Shown here one piece after another: positions 7,265 to 14,625 of a DNA stretch of 55,755 nucleotides. The stretch spans positions 1 to 55,755 of the forward strand of contig JALEFZ010000063.1 in assembly GCA_022760475.1 (NCBI GenBank), given 5' to 3'. The translations under genes and the position numbers were made by a program. This stretch comes from Bacteroidia bacterium. Lineage in GTDB: Bacteria; Bacteroidota; Bacteroidia; J057. Position 1 is the first letter of the stretch. Each line of letters begins with the position of its first letter. Below the pieces are notes generated by a model that was not told the DNA's origin, searched no databases, and was given only the letters and a program-made list of their open reading frames with translations.

Positions 7265-7993
7265 ATGGCAATGGAAAATTCACTGTCTCCTTACGACCGT
7301 CTGGATTCTTATCTGGAGAAATTGGAAGCCCAGGAAAAAGTTAAAAGACAAAGATTATTTTTAATTCTTGCAATTGTATTTGCAGTTGTTGCTTCAGGCG
7401 GGTTTTTCGCCTACACCTCCTACTTCTCTGAACCAGAGATCGCAGAAGAAAATGAAATTCGTCTTCGCAGGTATGCTGCCGAAGAACTTAACCCCGAGTT
7501 GGTCCAAAAACTATTTGTTAAAGACCCCAATTCTATCGTAGTAATTCATCCTGTAACAGGTGTCGATACCATAGAATCTATGGATGATTACTATCAGTTC
7601 CTGAATCGCCTTACCATGTTGGAAATGGACACCGAGGTTGAACCGGCAAGTACCGAACTTAAGGAGGAGGTAACTTTACCTGAAGAAGATCCTGAATTTT
7701 TGGTCAAGGTAGAAGGTGAGAAAAAGGTAGGCGCAAAATTGATATACACCATTGAAAATTTTGATCCTTCTTTTGAGTTGTTGCTGGATTTTGGAAATGG
7801 AATCATTAGAAAACCCAGTTCTCCCAGATACACCTATAAATATCCCCTTCCAGGACACTTCGATTTTCATCTGAAACTGGTTAAAGATGGGGAGGAAGAG
7901 ATCATTCAGACAATCAAATATCAAATCTTCCCTAAAGAGGAACAACAAGCCGATCAGGGAGCAACATTGGTACAAGAGACCAGCACAAGTTGA
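7265..7993 (+). CDS. membrane-anchored PKD-like protein, TonB-less paralogue of the upstream gene
   Basis: A 242-residue protein with the same plan as the first two thirds of the gene at 5854. It has an N-terminal charged helix (YDRLDSYLEKLEAQEKV against FDEYLQEIKSREKV), a transmembrane helix at about 31-50, the matching phrase HPVTGVDTIESMDDYYQF against HHLLGLDTIKSIADYQRF, and DFGNG at 175-179 followed by a YKYPLPGH strand. It stops where the linker and TonB domain begin in its neighbour. The pair is a tandem duplication with gain or loss of the TonB module. ATG 7265 or 7271 may be the start. A clear terminator follows. Function unknown. Confidence 0.8.
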   Translation: MAMENSLSPYDRLDSYLEKLEAQEKVKRQRLFLILAIVFAVVASGGFFAYTSYFSEPEIAEENEIRLRRYAAEELNPELVQKLFVKDPNSIVVIHPVTGVDTIESMDDYYQFLNRLTMLEMDTEVEPASTELKEEVTLPEEDPEFLVKVEGEKKVGAKLIYTIENFDPSFELLLDFGNGIIRKPSSPRYTYKYPLPGHFDFHLKLVKDGEEEIIQTIKYQIFPKEEQQADQGATLVQETSTS

Positions 7994-8021
7994 TAAAGCT
8001 GTCTTAGGCTAGACAAATAAT

Positions 8022-8060
8022 AAAGGGCAATTCCTGTACAATTAGGGGCTTGCCCTTTTT
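8022..8060 (+). terminator. intrinsic terminator after the TonB-less paralogue
   Basis: AAAGGGCAA (8022-8030) pairs with TTGCCCTTT (8050-8058) across a 19-nt loop, followed by a short T-run to 8060. It lies 29 nt after the stop at 7993. Confidence 0.75.
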
Positions 8061-8160
8061 CGTATTTGAAAAGATCATTTGGGGGCCATGATTTGCTAAA
8101 TCCAATTAATCGCAGCATTTTGCCAACTCGAAATTGAACAATAAAAATTCCGCTTTAGAT

Positions 8161-8853
8161 ATGCGTACCAAATTTTTTGTAATACTATCTGTTATTACTC
8201 TGCTGGGTATAGGAACTACTTTTGCCCAGAATATGAAAAACAAGTTGGACTCTATGTCCTATGCCCTGGGTTTTGACTTGGGGAAAAATCTTGGAAAACT
8301 GGAATTGGACTTGAACAGCGACATGGTCTACAAGGGCATGAGCGATGTGTTGAAAGGTGAGGAGACTTTGCTTACGGACAATGATGTAAGAAAGTGGTTG
8401 GCGACATTCCAGCAGAAAGCCCAGGCAGCTCAACAGAAAGCTCAAGCCGCTCAGTTCGAGCAAGTAAAAGCTGAAGGAGAACTTTTCCTTGAAGAAAATA
8501 AGAAGAAAGACGGGGTGGTTGTTACGCCATCGGGTCTCCAATATTTGGTACTAAAAGAAGGTAAAGGACCTAAACCAGCTTCTCCCAGTACTACGGTGAA
8601 GGTTCACTATGAAGGAAAGCTACTGGACGATACCATCTTCGATTCTTCTTACCAGCGGGGCGAGCCTACCAGCTTTGCTTTGAACAGAGTTATCTCTGGA
8701 TGGACTGAAGGTCTTCAATTGATGAATGAAGGTGCTAAGTACCGTTTCTTCATTCCTTATAACCTTGCATATGGACAAAGAGGAGCTGGACAAAGCATCC
8801 CTCCATACGCTACCCTGATTTTTGAGGTAGAGTTGTTGGAAATTGTTAAGTAA
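8161..8853 (+). CDS. FKBP-type peptidyl-prolyl cis-trans isomerase (FkpA/Mip-like)
   Basis: A 230-residue exported proline isomerase that should help fold envelope proteins. A signal peptide covers about residues 1-23 (MRTKFFVILSVITLLGIGTTFAQ region). The helical FKBP_N dimerisation domain follows, with a KAQAAQQKAQAAQ coiled stretch. The catalytic FKBP domain then carries VKVHYEGKLLDDTIFDSS, the tryptophan of VISGWTEGLQLM, AYGQRGAGQSIPPYATLIFEVELL and a normal C terminus. The frame is open to a TTG at 8134, but the ATG at 8161 begins directly with the signal peptide, so I start there. It is flanked on both sides by terminators, so it is monocistronic. Confidence 0.93.
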   Translation: MRTKFFVILSVITLLGIGTTFAQNMKNKLDSMSYALGFDLGKNLGKLELDLNSDMVYKGMSDVLKGEETLLTDNDVRKWLATFQQKAQAAQQKAQAAQFEQVKAEGELFLEENKKKDGVVVTPSGLQYLVLKEGKGPKPASPSTTVKVHYEGKLLDDTIFDSSYQRGEPTSFALNRVISGWTEGLQLMNEGAKYRFFIPYNLAYGQRGAGQSIPPYATLIFEVELLEIVK

Positions 8854-8877
8854 AGACAAAAACAATTTTGAGATATT

Positions 8878-8907
8878 GAGGTACCTTTTAGAGAGGTGCC
8901 TCTTTTT
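8878..8907 (+). terminator. intrinsic terminator after the FKBP gene
   Basis: GAGGTACC (8878-8885) pairs with GGTGCCTC (8895-8902, one G-U pair) around a 9-nt loop, followed by five T. It is 25 nt downstream of the stop codon. Confidence 0.85.
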
Positions 8908-8980
8908 ACTTTTGTCAAGGAGTAGACATATCCCTTAGCCATGCATTACGTAAAAAAAATGACCATCAAAAAATGGCGTT

Positions 8981-9001
8981 TTGTTGTGCATCAGACAACA
9001 A
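8981..9001. promoter_or_regulatory. inverted repeat in front of trxB, possible operator
   Basis: TTGTTGT and ACAACAA form a perfect 7-bp inverted repeat with a 7-nt spacer, 62 nt before the trxB ATG. A promoter-like CATCTTTG, close to the TAnnTTTG consensus, lies about 20 nt further down. The arrangement would suit a dimeric regulator, but no specific one can be named. Confidence 0.35.
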
Positions 9002-9062
9002 TTTGTAATGGCATGATGCATCTTTGTTTTAAGAAATTATAATATTTTAAATCATTAAAGCT

Positions 9063-10031
9063 ATGAGTGAAGCCAACGGAAAAATTCCTCATGAAAAAGT
9101 CATAATTATCGGTTCAGGACCTGCTGGATATACAGCGGCAATCTATACTGCCAGGGCTGGTTTGAATCCCTTGATGTTTTCTGGAGAACAACCAGGTGGG
9201 CAGTTAATGATCACCACCGACGTTGAAAATTACCCTGGCTATCCTGATGGCATTATGGGGCCTGTAATGATGGAGGATTTCAGAAAGCAGGCTGAGCGAT
9301 TTGGGACCCGTGTCAAATATGAGAACATTGCCAAAGTTGACCTGAACTCTCAGCCCAAAAGGCTCTGGACAGGTGGTGGCGAAGAGTTCCACGCTGATGC
9401 AGTCATCATTTCAACAGGTGCCAAAGCCAAGTGGCTTGGTATAGAAGCAGAAACCAATTACGCAAACCGCGGAGTGAGTGCTTGTGCTGTCTGTGATGGA
9501 TTCTTCTTCAAAGGGACTGAAGTTGCCATCGTAGGTGGTGGTGATACAGCCGCGGAGGAGGCCTTGTATTTGGCTAAACTTGCAACCAAAGTTCACATGT
9601 TGGTTCGTAGAGACGAACTACGTGCTTCCAAAATCATGCAAGAAAGGGTCTTCAATGAGCCCAAAATTCAGGTTTATTGGAATACAGAGGCTTTCGATCT
9701 TTCAGGTGAAGAGAAAGTAAAGGCTGTCCACATTAGAAATAATAAAACTGGCGCTGAGTCCCAGATTCCTGTAGAGGCCTTCTTTGTGGCTATCGGACAC
9801 AAGCCAAGCACAGACATTTTCAAAGACCAATTGGAAATGGATGAGGCTGGGTACCTAGAGGTCCTACCTGGTACGACCAAGACAAATGTTGCAGGGGTAT
9901 TTGCCAGTGGTGATGCCGCTGACAACGTGTACCGTCAGGCAGTAACCGCTGCCGGAACAGGCTGTATGGCTGCTTTGGATGCAGAAAGATGGATTGCAGA
10001 AAAAGAAGCTGAAGGAGTTATTGTGCATTAG
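9063..10031 (+). CDS. trxB: thioredoxin reductase
   Basis: A 322-residue FAD flavoprotein that reduces thioredoxin with NADPH in the cytoplasm. It shows the FAD-binding GSGPAG at 17-22, GGQLMITTDVENYPG at 46-59, the redox-active pair C141-A-V-C144, the NADPH-binding GGGDTA at about 158-163 with VRRDELR at 181-187, and the C-terminal FAD motif ASGDAADNVYRQAVTAAGTGC. Length and motif order match low-molecular-weight bacterial TrxB. No thioredoxin gene is adjacent. It is a single-gene unit with a strong terminator, next to cysQ and not far from sodA, forming a loose redox/sulfur neighbourhood. Confidence 0.97.
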   Translation: MSEANGKIPHEKVIIIGSGPAGYTAAIYTARAGLNPLMFSGEQPGGQLMITTDVENYPGYPDGIMGPVMMEDFRKQAERFGTRVKYENIAKVDLNSQPKRLWTGGGEEFHADAVIISTGAKAKWLGIEAETNYANRGVSACAVCDGFFFKGTEVAIVGGGDTAAEEALYLAKLATKVHMLVRRDELRASKIMQERVFNEPKIQVYWNTEAFDLSGEEKVKAVHIRNNKTGAESQIPVEAFFVAIGHKPSTDIFKDQLEMDEAGYLEVLPGTTKTNVAGVFASGDAADNVYRQAVTAAGTGCMAALDAERWIAEKEAEGVIVH

Positions 10032-10055
10032 TATAAACTATTAAGTTGATCTACC

Positions 10056-10096
10056 AATAGGGCAAACTGTTTTTTCGCAGTTTGCCCTATTTTTTT
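10056..10096 (+). terminator. strong intrinsic terminator after trxB
   Basis: A 14-bp perfect stem, AATAGGGCAAACTG (10056-10069) with CAGTTTGCCCTATT (10078-10091), has an 8-nt loop and a run of seven T. Confidence 0.95.
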
Positions 10097-10167
10097 GCCA
10101 TATTAGCCCCAACAGCTTCATTATTATCCTTCGAACAAAGAAGTTGAAGATTAGAAAACGAAACTAA

Positions 10168-10953
10168 ATGGATTTATCAAAGCTCACTGCAGATCTCAAT
10201 CAAACTGCCATTGAAGCAGGTCGCAAAATCCTTGAAATTTATAATGACGAAAGCCTGTTTCAGCAAGTAGACCACAAAGCTGATGACTCTCCGCTGACAT
10301 TAGCAGATAAAGCAGCACATGATGTTATCATGGAGCAGCTTACTCGCCTCACACCTGATATTCCTGTACTTTCTGAAGAAGGTGGAAATCATGATTATGA
10401 AAGTCGAAGGGATTGGAAAAAATTTTGGTTGGTAGACCCTTTGGATGGTACCAAAGAGTTTATCAAAAGAAATGGGGAGTTTACTGTGAACATTGCTTTG
10501 GTAGAAGACGGGAAGGTCATCATGGGTGTAGTACACGTGCCGGTACAAGGGATTACCTATTATGCAGCCAAAGGACAGGGAGCATTTGTACAATATTCAG
10601 GAGAAGAACCGAATAGTATCTCTGTTTCGAAGTTCAGCATGAAGGACAAGGGATTACGAGTCGTTTGTTCTCGTTCTCACATGAGCGATTCCGTTAAAAA
10701 GTATATAGAGCAGTTTGATTCTCCTGAAACGGTGGCCATGGGTAGTTCCTTAAAAATCGTTTTGATTGCTGAAGGTAAAGCCGATATCTACCCTCGCCTT
10801 GGGCCTACGATGGAATGGGATACTGCTGCAGCTCAAATAGTAGTAGAAGAGGCAGGTGGGGTACTGGTCAAGCATGAATCCGGTGAGGCATTGTCATACA
10901 ATAAAGCAGATCTTCTGAATCCTCACTTCCTTGTTTTTGGAAAGTTTGAGTAA
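10168..10953 (+). CDS. cysQ: 3'(2'),5'-bisphosphate nucleotidase CysQ
   Basis: A 261-residue member of the Mg-dependent, Li-sensitive inositol-monophosphatase superfamily. CysQ hydrolyses 3'-phosphoadenosine 5'-phosphate to AMP, clearing the by-product of sulfate assimilation or sulfotransfer. Metal-binding motifs are E70-E71 in VLSEEGG, D90-P-L-D93-G-T in WLVDPLDGTKEF, and WDTAAA near residue 219 followed by AGGVLVKHESG. KADDSPLTLADKAAH is typical of CysQ rather than SuhB. It is convergent with the next gene, only 9 nt apart. No other sulfate-assimilation genes are in the window. Confidence 0.93.
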   Translation: MDLSKLTADLNQTAIEAGRKILEIYNDESLFQQVDHKADDSPLTLADKAAHDVIMEQLTRLTPDIPVLSEEGGNHDYESRRDWKKFWLVDPLDGTKEFIKRNGEFTVNIALVEDGKVIMGVVHVPVQGITYYAAKGQGAFVQYSGEEPNSISVSKFSMKDKGLRVVCSRSHMSDSVKKYIEQFDSPETVAMGSSLKIVLIAEGKADIYPRLGPTMEWDTAAAQIVVEEAGGVLVKHESGEALSYNKADLLNPHFLVFGKFE

Positions 10954-10962
10954 AATTCTTAA

Positions 10963-12282
10963 TCAATAAATGAGTAAGTAAAGGCCGCCTGCAAACAAGG
11001 CTGAAAAAAGGGTCATGGAGAAATTAACGGTGTCGTTGTTGAGGTAGCCTTTTCTTTGGAGACTGGCTCCCAAGGCGGAATCGACCATTACTCCCAGAAA
11101 TCCTCCTAAAATTGCAAGTTCTGTTCCTTTGAGAAGAGAACCCTGGGTGAGGGTAAAGCCCAGGACAATAATTACACATCCGATAAGACCTGCAAAACTT
11201 CCTTCAAGGCTGATGGCACCGTCATTTCCACGCTGGTCAGCCTTGAAGGATAAAATATTGATATATCTTTTGCCATAAAGATTTCCCAGTTCTGAGGCCA
11301 TGGTATCTCCCAAGGCAGAAGCGATACTTGCCATGAGCATCAGTAGGAATAATTCTTGTTGAGGATGGAAAATCCAGGCACAAGCTCCACAGAATCCAGC
11401 TATTCCAGCATTTGCCAAGGCATTATTGATGGATCGTTTGCCTTCATTCTCTTGTGCCAGGCCTTCAGCTTTTTTCTCTTTCCGTTTCCACATGGATACT
11501 GCTGTTCCTCCAACGAAAAACAGGAGCAATAAGCCCATTGCAGGAAATCCCCCACCGAGAAAAATGAGAAAGGCCAGAATGCCACCTGTTATGGTTCCTA
11601 TCAGGTCAATTTTCCCAATTGCCCAGCTGAGTGCCATGAAGCAAATGGTCAGGAAGAGTCCAATGGGCAGATTTACTGGAAAATAAAAGCTACCATAGAT
11701 ATAGGCTTCTTTTAGAAAAAATGCAGTTGCGGCGGTGAAAAGTGGGACTGAGAGGTTGTCATTGACTAAGCCTGGAAGGCTTTCGATCCAGGCAGCTACG
11801 AATACACTAATCAGAATTATGGGAATCCATTCTTGAAAGCATAGTTCAAAGTAAAGGTGTCTGGGAAGTAAAGAAATGAGGATAAGGGTGAATGTACTTC
11901 CAAAAATAAAAAATCCCAGGCTGCCACTGAGCCGTTTTTCATTGTTCCAAGGCCATACTGGCCCTTTTAGGATATTACCTGAGATGGCTGCAAATGCATC
12001 TCCGAATGCCATACTTCCCCAGGCTACGGCCATGAATATTTGTTGATGATAGAAAACCAGGCTGATGAGGGTAAGAACGGAGGGGTATAGCAGCAACCCT
12101 AGCCTCCCGGACTCATTGTCTCTAGCCAGTTTTTGTCCTGCGATCTTTGGAAGGAGGAACAGGTTAAAAATGAAGGCAGAAACAGCAGCCAGAGAAATTG
12201 CCCATGCAGGAATTCTCCCGATGAAAAGGGCAAAGCCCACCATTGAAATGTGTACGAGACTTCTTAAAAAATTTACCTTCAT
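10963..12282 (-). CDS. polytopic DUF92 protein: VTE5-like plus VTE6-like fusion
   Basis: A 439-residue membrane protein with about 12 hydrophobic segments. The N-terminal half resembles the phytol/dolichol kinase and CDP-diglyceride synthetase superfamily (VTE5/SEC59), with MAFGDAFAAISGNILKG and an EKRLSGSLGFFIFG strand near residues 91-128. The C-terminal half is DUF92, the family of plant VTE6 phytyl-phosphate kinase, with GKRSINNALANAGIAGF, ASALGDTMASELG and KADQRGNDGAISLEGSFAGL. In plants these are two separate proteins that phosphorylate phytol stepwise. Here one chain carries both, so a two-step polyprenol or isoprenol salvage kinase is plausible. The substrate is unknown. Confidence 0.8.
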   Translation of the reverse strand: MKVNFLRSLVHISMVGFALFIGRIPAWAISLAAVSAFIFNLFLLPKIAGQKLARDNESGRLGLLLYPSVLTLISLVFYHQQIFMAVAWGSMAFGDAFAAISGNILKGPVWPWNNEKRLSGSLGFFIFGSTFTLILISLLPRHLYFELCFQEWIPIILISVFVAAWIESLPGLVNDNLSVPLFTAATAFFLKEAYIYGSFYFPVNLPIGLFLTICFMALSWAIGKIDLIGTITGGILAFLIFLGGGFPAMGLLLLFFVGGTAVSMWKRKEKKAEGLAQENEGKRSINNALANAGIAGFCGACAWIFHPQQELFLLMLMASIASALGDTMASELGNLYGKRYINILSFKADQRGNDGAISLEGSFAGLIGCVIIVLGFTLTQGSLLKGTELAILGGFLGVMVDSALGASLQRKGYLNNDTVNFSMTLFSALFAGGLYLLIY

Positions 12283-12447
12283 TTATTTAGCAGAAGAAAA
12301 GAAAAGTCGTTATAGATCAGGAAATTATGTGAAAGTTTTTTATACCGCAAACATACTGACAAAAGCCGGGTTTTGTTGATATTGAAATTGTGTTAATTTG
12401 TTGCTCGAAATAATTGTTTCAACATTAACTAATAAACATATATAATC

Positions 12448-13059
12448 ATGGCTTTTACGCTACCCGAACTTCCTTACGCAAAAGATGCTCTTGCTCCCCA
12501 TATCGGAGCTGATACCATGGAGGTGCACTACGGCAAGCACCATGCTGGTTACACCAAAAAACTCAATGCTGCTATTGAGGGAACTGAGCTGGAAAATAAG
12601 TCTATTGAAGATATTTTGGCTAACGTTAGCCAGCATTCTGGTGCTGTCCGCAACAACGGAGGAGGTTTTTACAACCACGACCTTTTCTGGCAGGTCATGA
12701 GCCCAAATGGTGGAGGCAACCCAACAGGAGCAATTGCCGATGCTATTAGTGGAGCCTTTGGATCTTATGATGGATTCAAAGAAGCTTTCTCCAAGGCCGC
12801 TGCAACAAGATTTGGTTCAGGATGGGCATGGTTGATCAAAAAAGCTGATGGTTCTTTGGCTGTTACTTCAACTCCAAATCAGGACAATCCTTTGATGGAT
12901 ATAGTTGCTGATGACGAAAAGGGAACCCCACTGGTTGGACTTGACGTATGGGAACATGCTTACTATTTGAACTATCAAAATCGCAGACCTGACTATATCA
13001 CAGCATTTTTCAATGTGATTAATTGGGATAAGGTTAACGAATTGTTCGCAAATGCTTAA
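12448..13059 (+). CDS. sodA: superoxide dismutase (Mn/Fe family, Mn-like signature)
   Basis: A 203-residue cytosolic enzyme that dismutes superoxide. Metal ligands are H27 ([10 protein letters not shown]), H77 (FYNHDLFW), D166 and H170 ([17 protein letters not shown]). Metal-preference positions look Mn-like: GGG at 71-73 before the second ligand, and Q145 in [10 protein letters not shown] where Mn enzymes place the outer-sphere glutamine. A cambialistic enzyme cannot be excluded, as many Bacteroidota SODs work with either metal. No signal peptide. It is divergent from the DUF92 gene, with about 165 nt of AT-rich promoter DNA between them, and is followed by a terminator. Confidence 0.95.
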   Translation: MAFTLPELPYAKDALAPHIGADTMEVHYGKHHAGYTKKLNAAIEGTELENKSIEDILANVSQHSGAVRNNGGGFYNHDLFWQVMSPNGGGNPTGAIADAISGAFGSYDGFKEAFSKAAATRFGSGWAWLIKKADGSLAVTSTPNQDNPLMDIVADDEKGTPLVGLDVWEHAYYLNYQNRRPDYITAFFNVINWDKVNELFANA

Positions 13060-13108
13060 AAAAATATTATTTTTATATACACGCTGACTATTGCTTTATT
13101 ATGAATGA

Positions 13109-13138
13109 AAGGCTGGCTCATTAAGAGCTGGCCTTTTT
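13109..13138 (+). terminator. intrinsic terminator after sodA
   Basis: AAGGCTGGCTC (13109-13119) pairs with GAGCTGGCCTT (13125-13135) through 11 pairs, two of them G-U, with a 5-nt loop and a T-run to 13138. Confidence 0.85.
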
Positions 13139-13142
13139 CTAT

Positions 13143-13150
13143 TATCTTTG
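13143..13150 (+). promoter_or_regulatory. Bacteroidota-type -7 box for folD
   Basis: TATCTTTG matches TAnnTTTG perfectly and lies 21 nt before the folD ATG, immediately after the sodA terminator. The predicted leader is about 12-15 nt. No convincing -33 TTG is seen. Confidence 0.55.
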
Positions 13151-13171
13151 CAATCAGAATAACCACAGTAG

Positions 13172-14062
13172 ATGAAGGCAAAAATTTTAGACGGTAAAAA
13201 GACTGCACAAGACATAAGAAATGAGATCAAAGCAGAGGTAGACCAACTCAGGTCTCGAGGACTTAGGCCTCCTCATTTGGTGGCGATTTTGGTCGGGGAT
13301 AATCCTGCCTCTCACACCTATGTGCGTGGAAAAATGAGGGCTTGTGCCGAAGTGGGATTTGATTCTACCAACAAGCACTTACCTGCGAGCACGACTGAGC
13401 AAGAATTATTGGGTTGGGTGAAAACCTACAATGAAGATCCATTGGTTGATGGTATCCTTGTCCAAATGCCCTTACCAGAGCACATTGTACCTCAAAATAT
13501 TACCAAAACCATAGTCCCGCATAAGGATGCAGATGGTTTTCACCCGTTGAATGTAGGGCTTATGACTCTTAATTTCCCTGGGATTCTATCAGCTACACCA
13601 GCGGGTATTATGGAATTGATTGATCGCTACGAGATCCCCACTAAGGGGAAACATGTGGTGATTGCTGGTAGAAGTCGAATAGTAGGGCGTCCTATATCCA
13701 TCCTGATGTCAAGGGGAGGCCAGCCGGGAGAAGCTACGGTAACGATTTGCCATAGGTATACTCCACCTGAGTTATTGAAACAAATGTGCCTTCAGGCTGA
13801 CATTGTAATCGTAGCGGTAGGAAAGCCTGGACTGATTACGGCGGACATGATCAAGGAAGATGCAGTGGTCATTGATGTGGGCATCAATCGCATTGAAGCT
13901 CCTGAAAAGAAATCGGGTTACAGACTGGTAGGTGATGTAGATTTTGATGCAGTCGCTGAAAAGGCAAGCTACATAACCCCTGTTCCGGGTGGTGTGGGAC
14001 CTATGACTGTAGCGATGCTTTTATCGAATACCCTTCATTCTTATAAGAGAAGTCATGGCTAA
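13172..14062 (+). CDS. folD: bifunctional methylenetetrahydrofolate dehydrogenase/cyclohydrolase
   Basis: A 296-residue cytosolic enzyme that interconverts 5,10-methylene-, 5,10-methenyl- and 10-formyl-tetrahydrofolate in one-carbon metabolism. Catalytic Y50 and K54 lie in SHTYVRGKMRAC. The substrate loop DGILVQMPLPEHI, the NADP-binding GRSRIVGRPISILM and the C-terminal PVPGGVGPMTVAMLL are all present. Length is normal. Its last 8 nt overlap the start of the phosphatase gene, so the two are co-transcribed from the promoter at 13143. Confidence 0.97.
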   Translation: MKAKILDGKKTAQDIRNEIKAEVDQLRSRGLRPPHLVAILVGDNPASHTYVRGKMRACAEVGFDSTNKHLPASTTEQELLGWVKTYNEDPLVDGILVQMPLPEHIVPQNITKTIVPHKDADGFHPLNVGLMTLNFPGILSATPAGIMELIDRYEIPTKGKHVVIAGRSRIVGRPISILMSRGGQPGEATVTICHRYTPPELLKQMCLQADIVIVAVGKPGLITADMIKEDAVVIDVGINRIEAPEKKSGYRLVGDVDFDAVAEKASYITPVPGGVGPMTVAMLLSNTLHSYKRSHG

Positions 14063-14552
14063 GATTAAAGTATTATTTGTATGCTTGGGTAACATATGTC
14101 GTTCTCCCATGGCCGAGGGTCTTTTTATCCATAAGGTCAATGAAAGGGGACTTCAGGACAGATTTGAAATCGATTCTGCTGGAACTTCCGGTTGGCATCA
14201 GGGGGAACCTGCCGACAGCAGGATGAGGGGAGTCGCCAGGGGGCATGGGGTAAACTTACCTTCGAGCTCAAGGAAATTATTGGCTGAGGATTTCAGGGAA
14301 TTTGATTATATCCTTGGGATGGACGCCAGCAATATGAGAGACATTGAGGATCTGGCGAGGGAAGGAAGATCTTCGGAAAATAAGGCAGAGCTCATTAAAA
14401 TGAGGGATTTTGACGAACATGCCAAGGGTGCGGATGTGCCTGATCCATATTATGGAGGACAAAAAGGATTCGAAGATGTCTATGAGATGCTGGATCGTTC
14501 CACTGAGGCATTGCTGGATTATATCCTGGAAGCAAAAGCTAAATTAATTTAG
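14055..14552 (+). CDS. low-molecular-weight protein tyrosine phosphatase
   Basis: A 165-residue cytosolic phosphatase with the P-loop C10-LGNI-C15-R16-S17 close to the N terminus and the general-acid motif D130-P-Y-Y. The second P-loop cysteine and the DPYY tyrosines are typical of tyrosine-phosphatase rather than arsenate-reductase members. Substrates in Bacteroidota are unknown; polysaccharide-export kinases are the usual partners, but none is nearby. The ATG at 14055 overlaps the folD stop by 8 nt, implying translational coupling. A copy of the 30-nt palindrome follows 20 nt after the stop, between this gene and the convergent transporter. Confidence 0.93.
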   Translation: MAKIKVLFVCLGNICRSPMAEGLFIHKVNERGLQDRFEIDSAGTSGWHQGEPADSRMRGVARGHGVNLPSSSRKLLAEDFREFDYILGMDASNMRDIEDLAREGRSSENKAELIKMRDFDEHAKGADVPDPYYGGQKGFEDVYEMLDRSTEALLDYILEAKAKLI

Positions 14553-14572
14553 GAAATGCTTAAAAAAGGTAG

Positions 14573-14602
14573 ACCCTGTCAGGGTTATAACCCTGACAGG
14601 GT
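14573..14602. repeat. dispersed 30-nt double palindrome, copy 3
   Basis: The halves are in the opposite order to the other copies: ACCCTGTCAGGGT first, then ACCCTGACAGGGT, with spacer TATA. It lies between two convergent genes. On the minus strand a T6 run follows a few bases after the stem, so this copy could also act as a terminator for the transporter gene at 14626. Confidence 0.9.
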
Positions 14603-14625
14603 TGGGTCTAAATATTCCTCATTCA

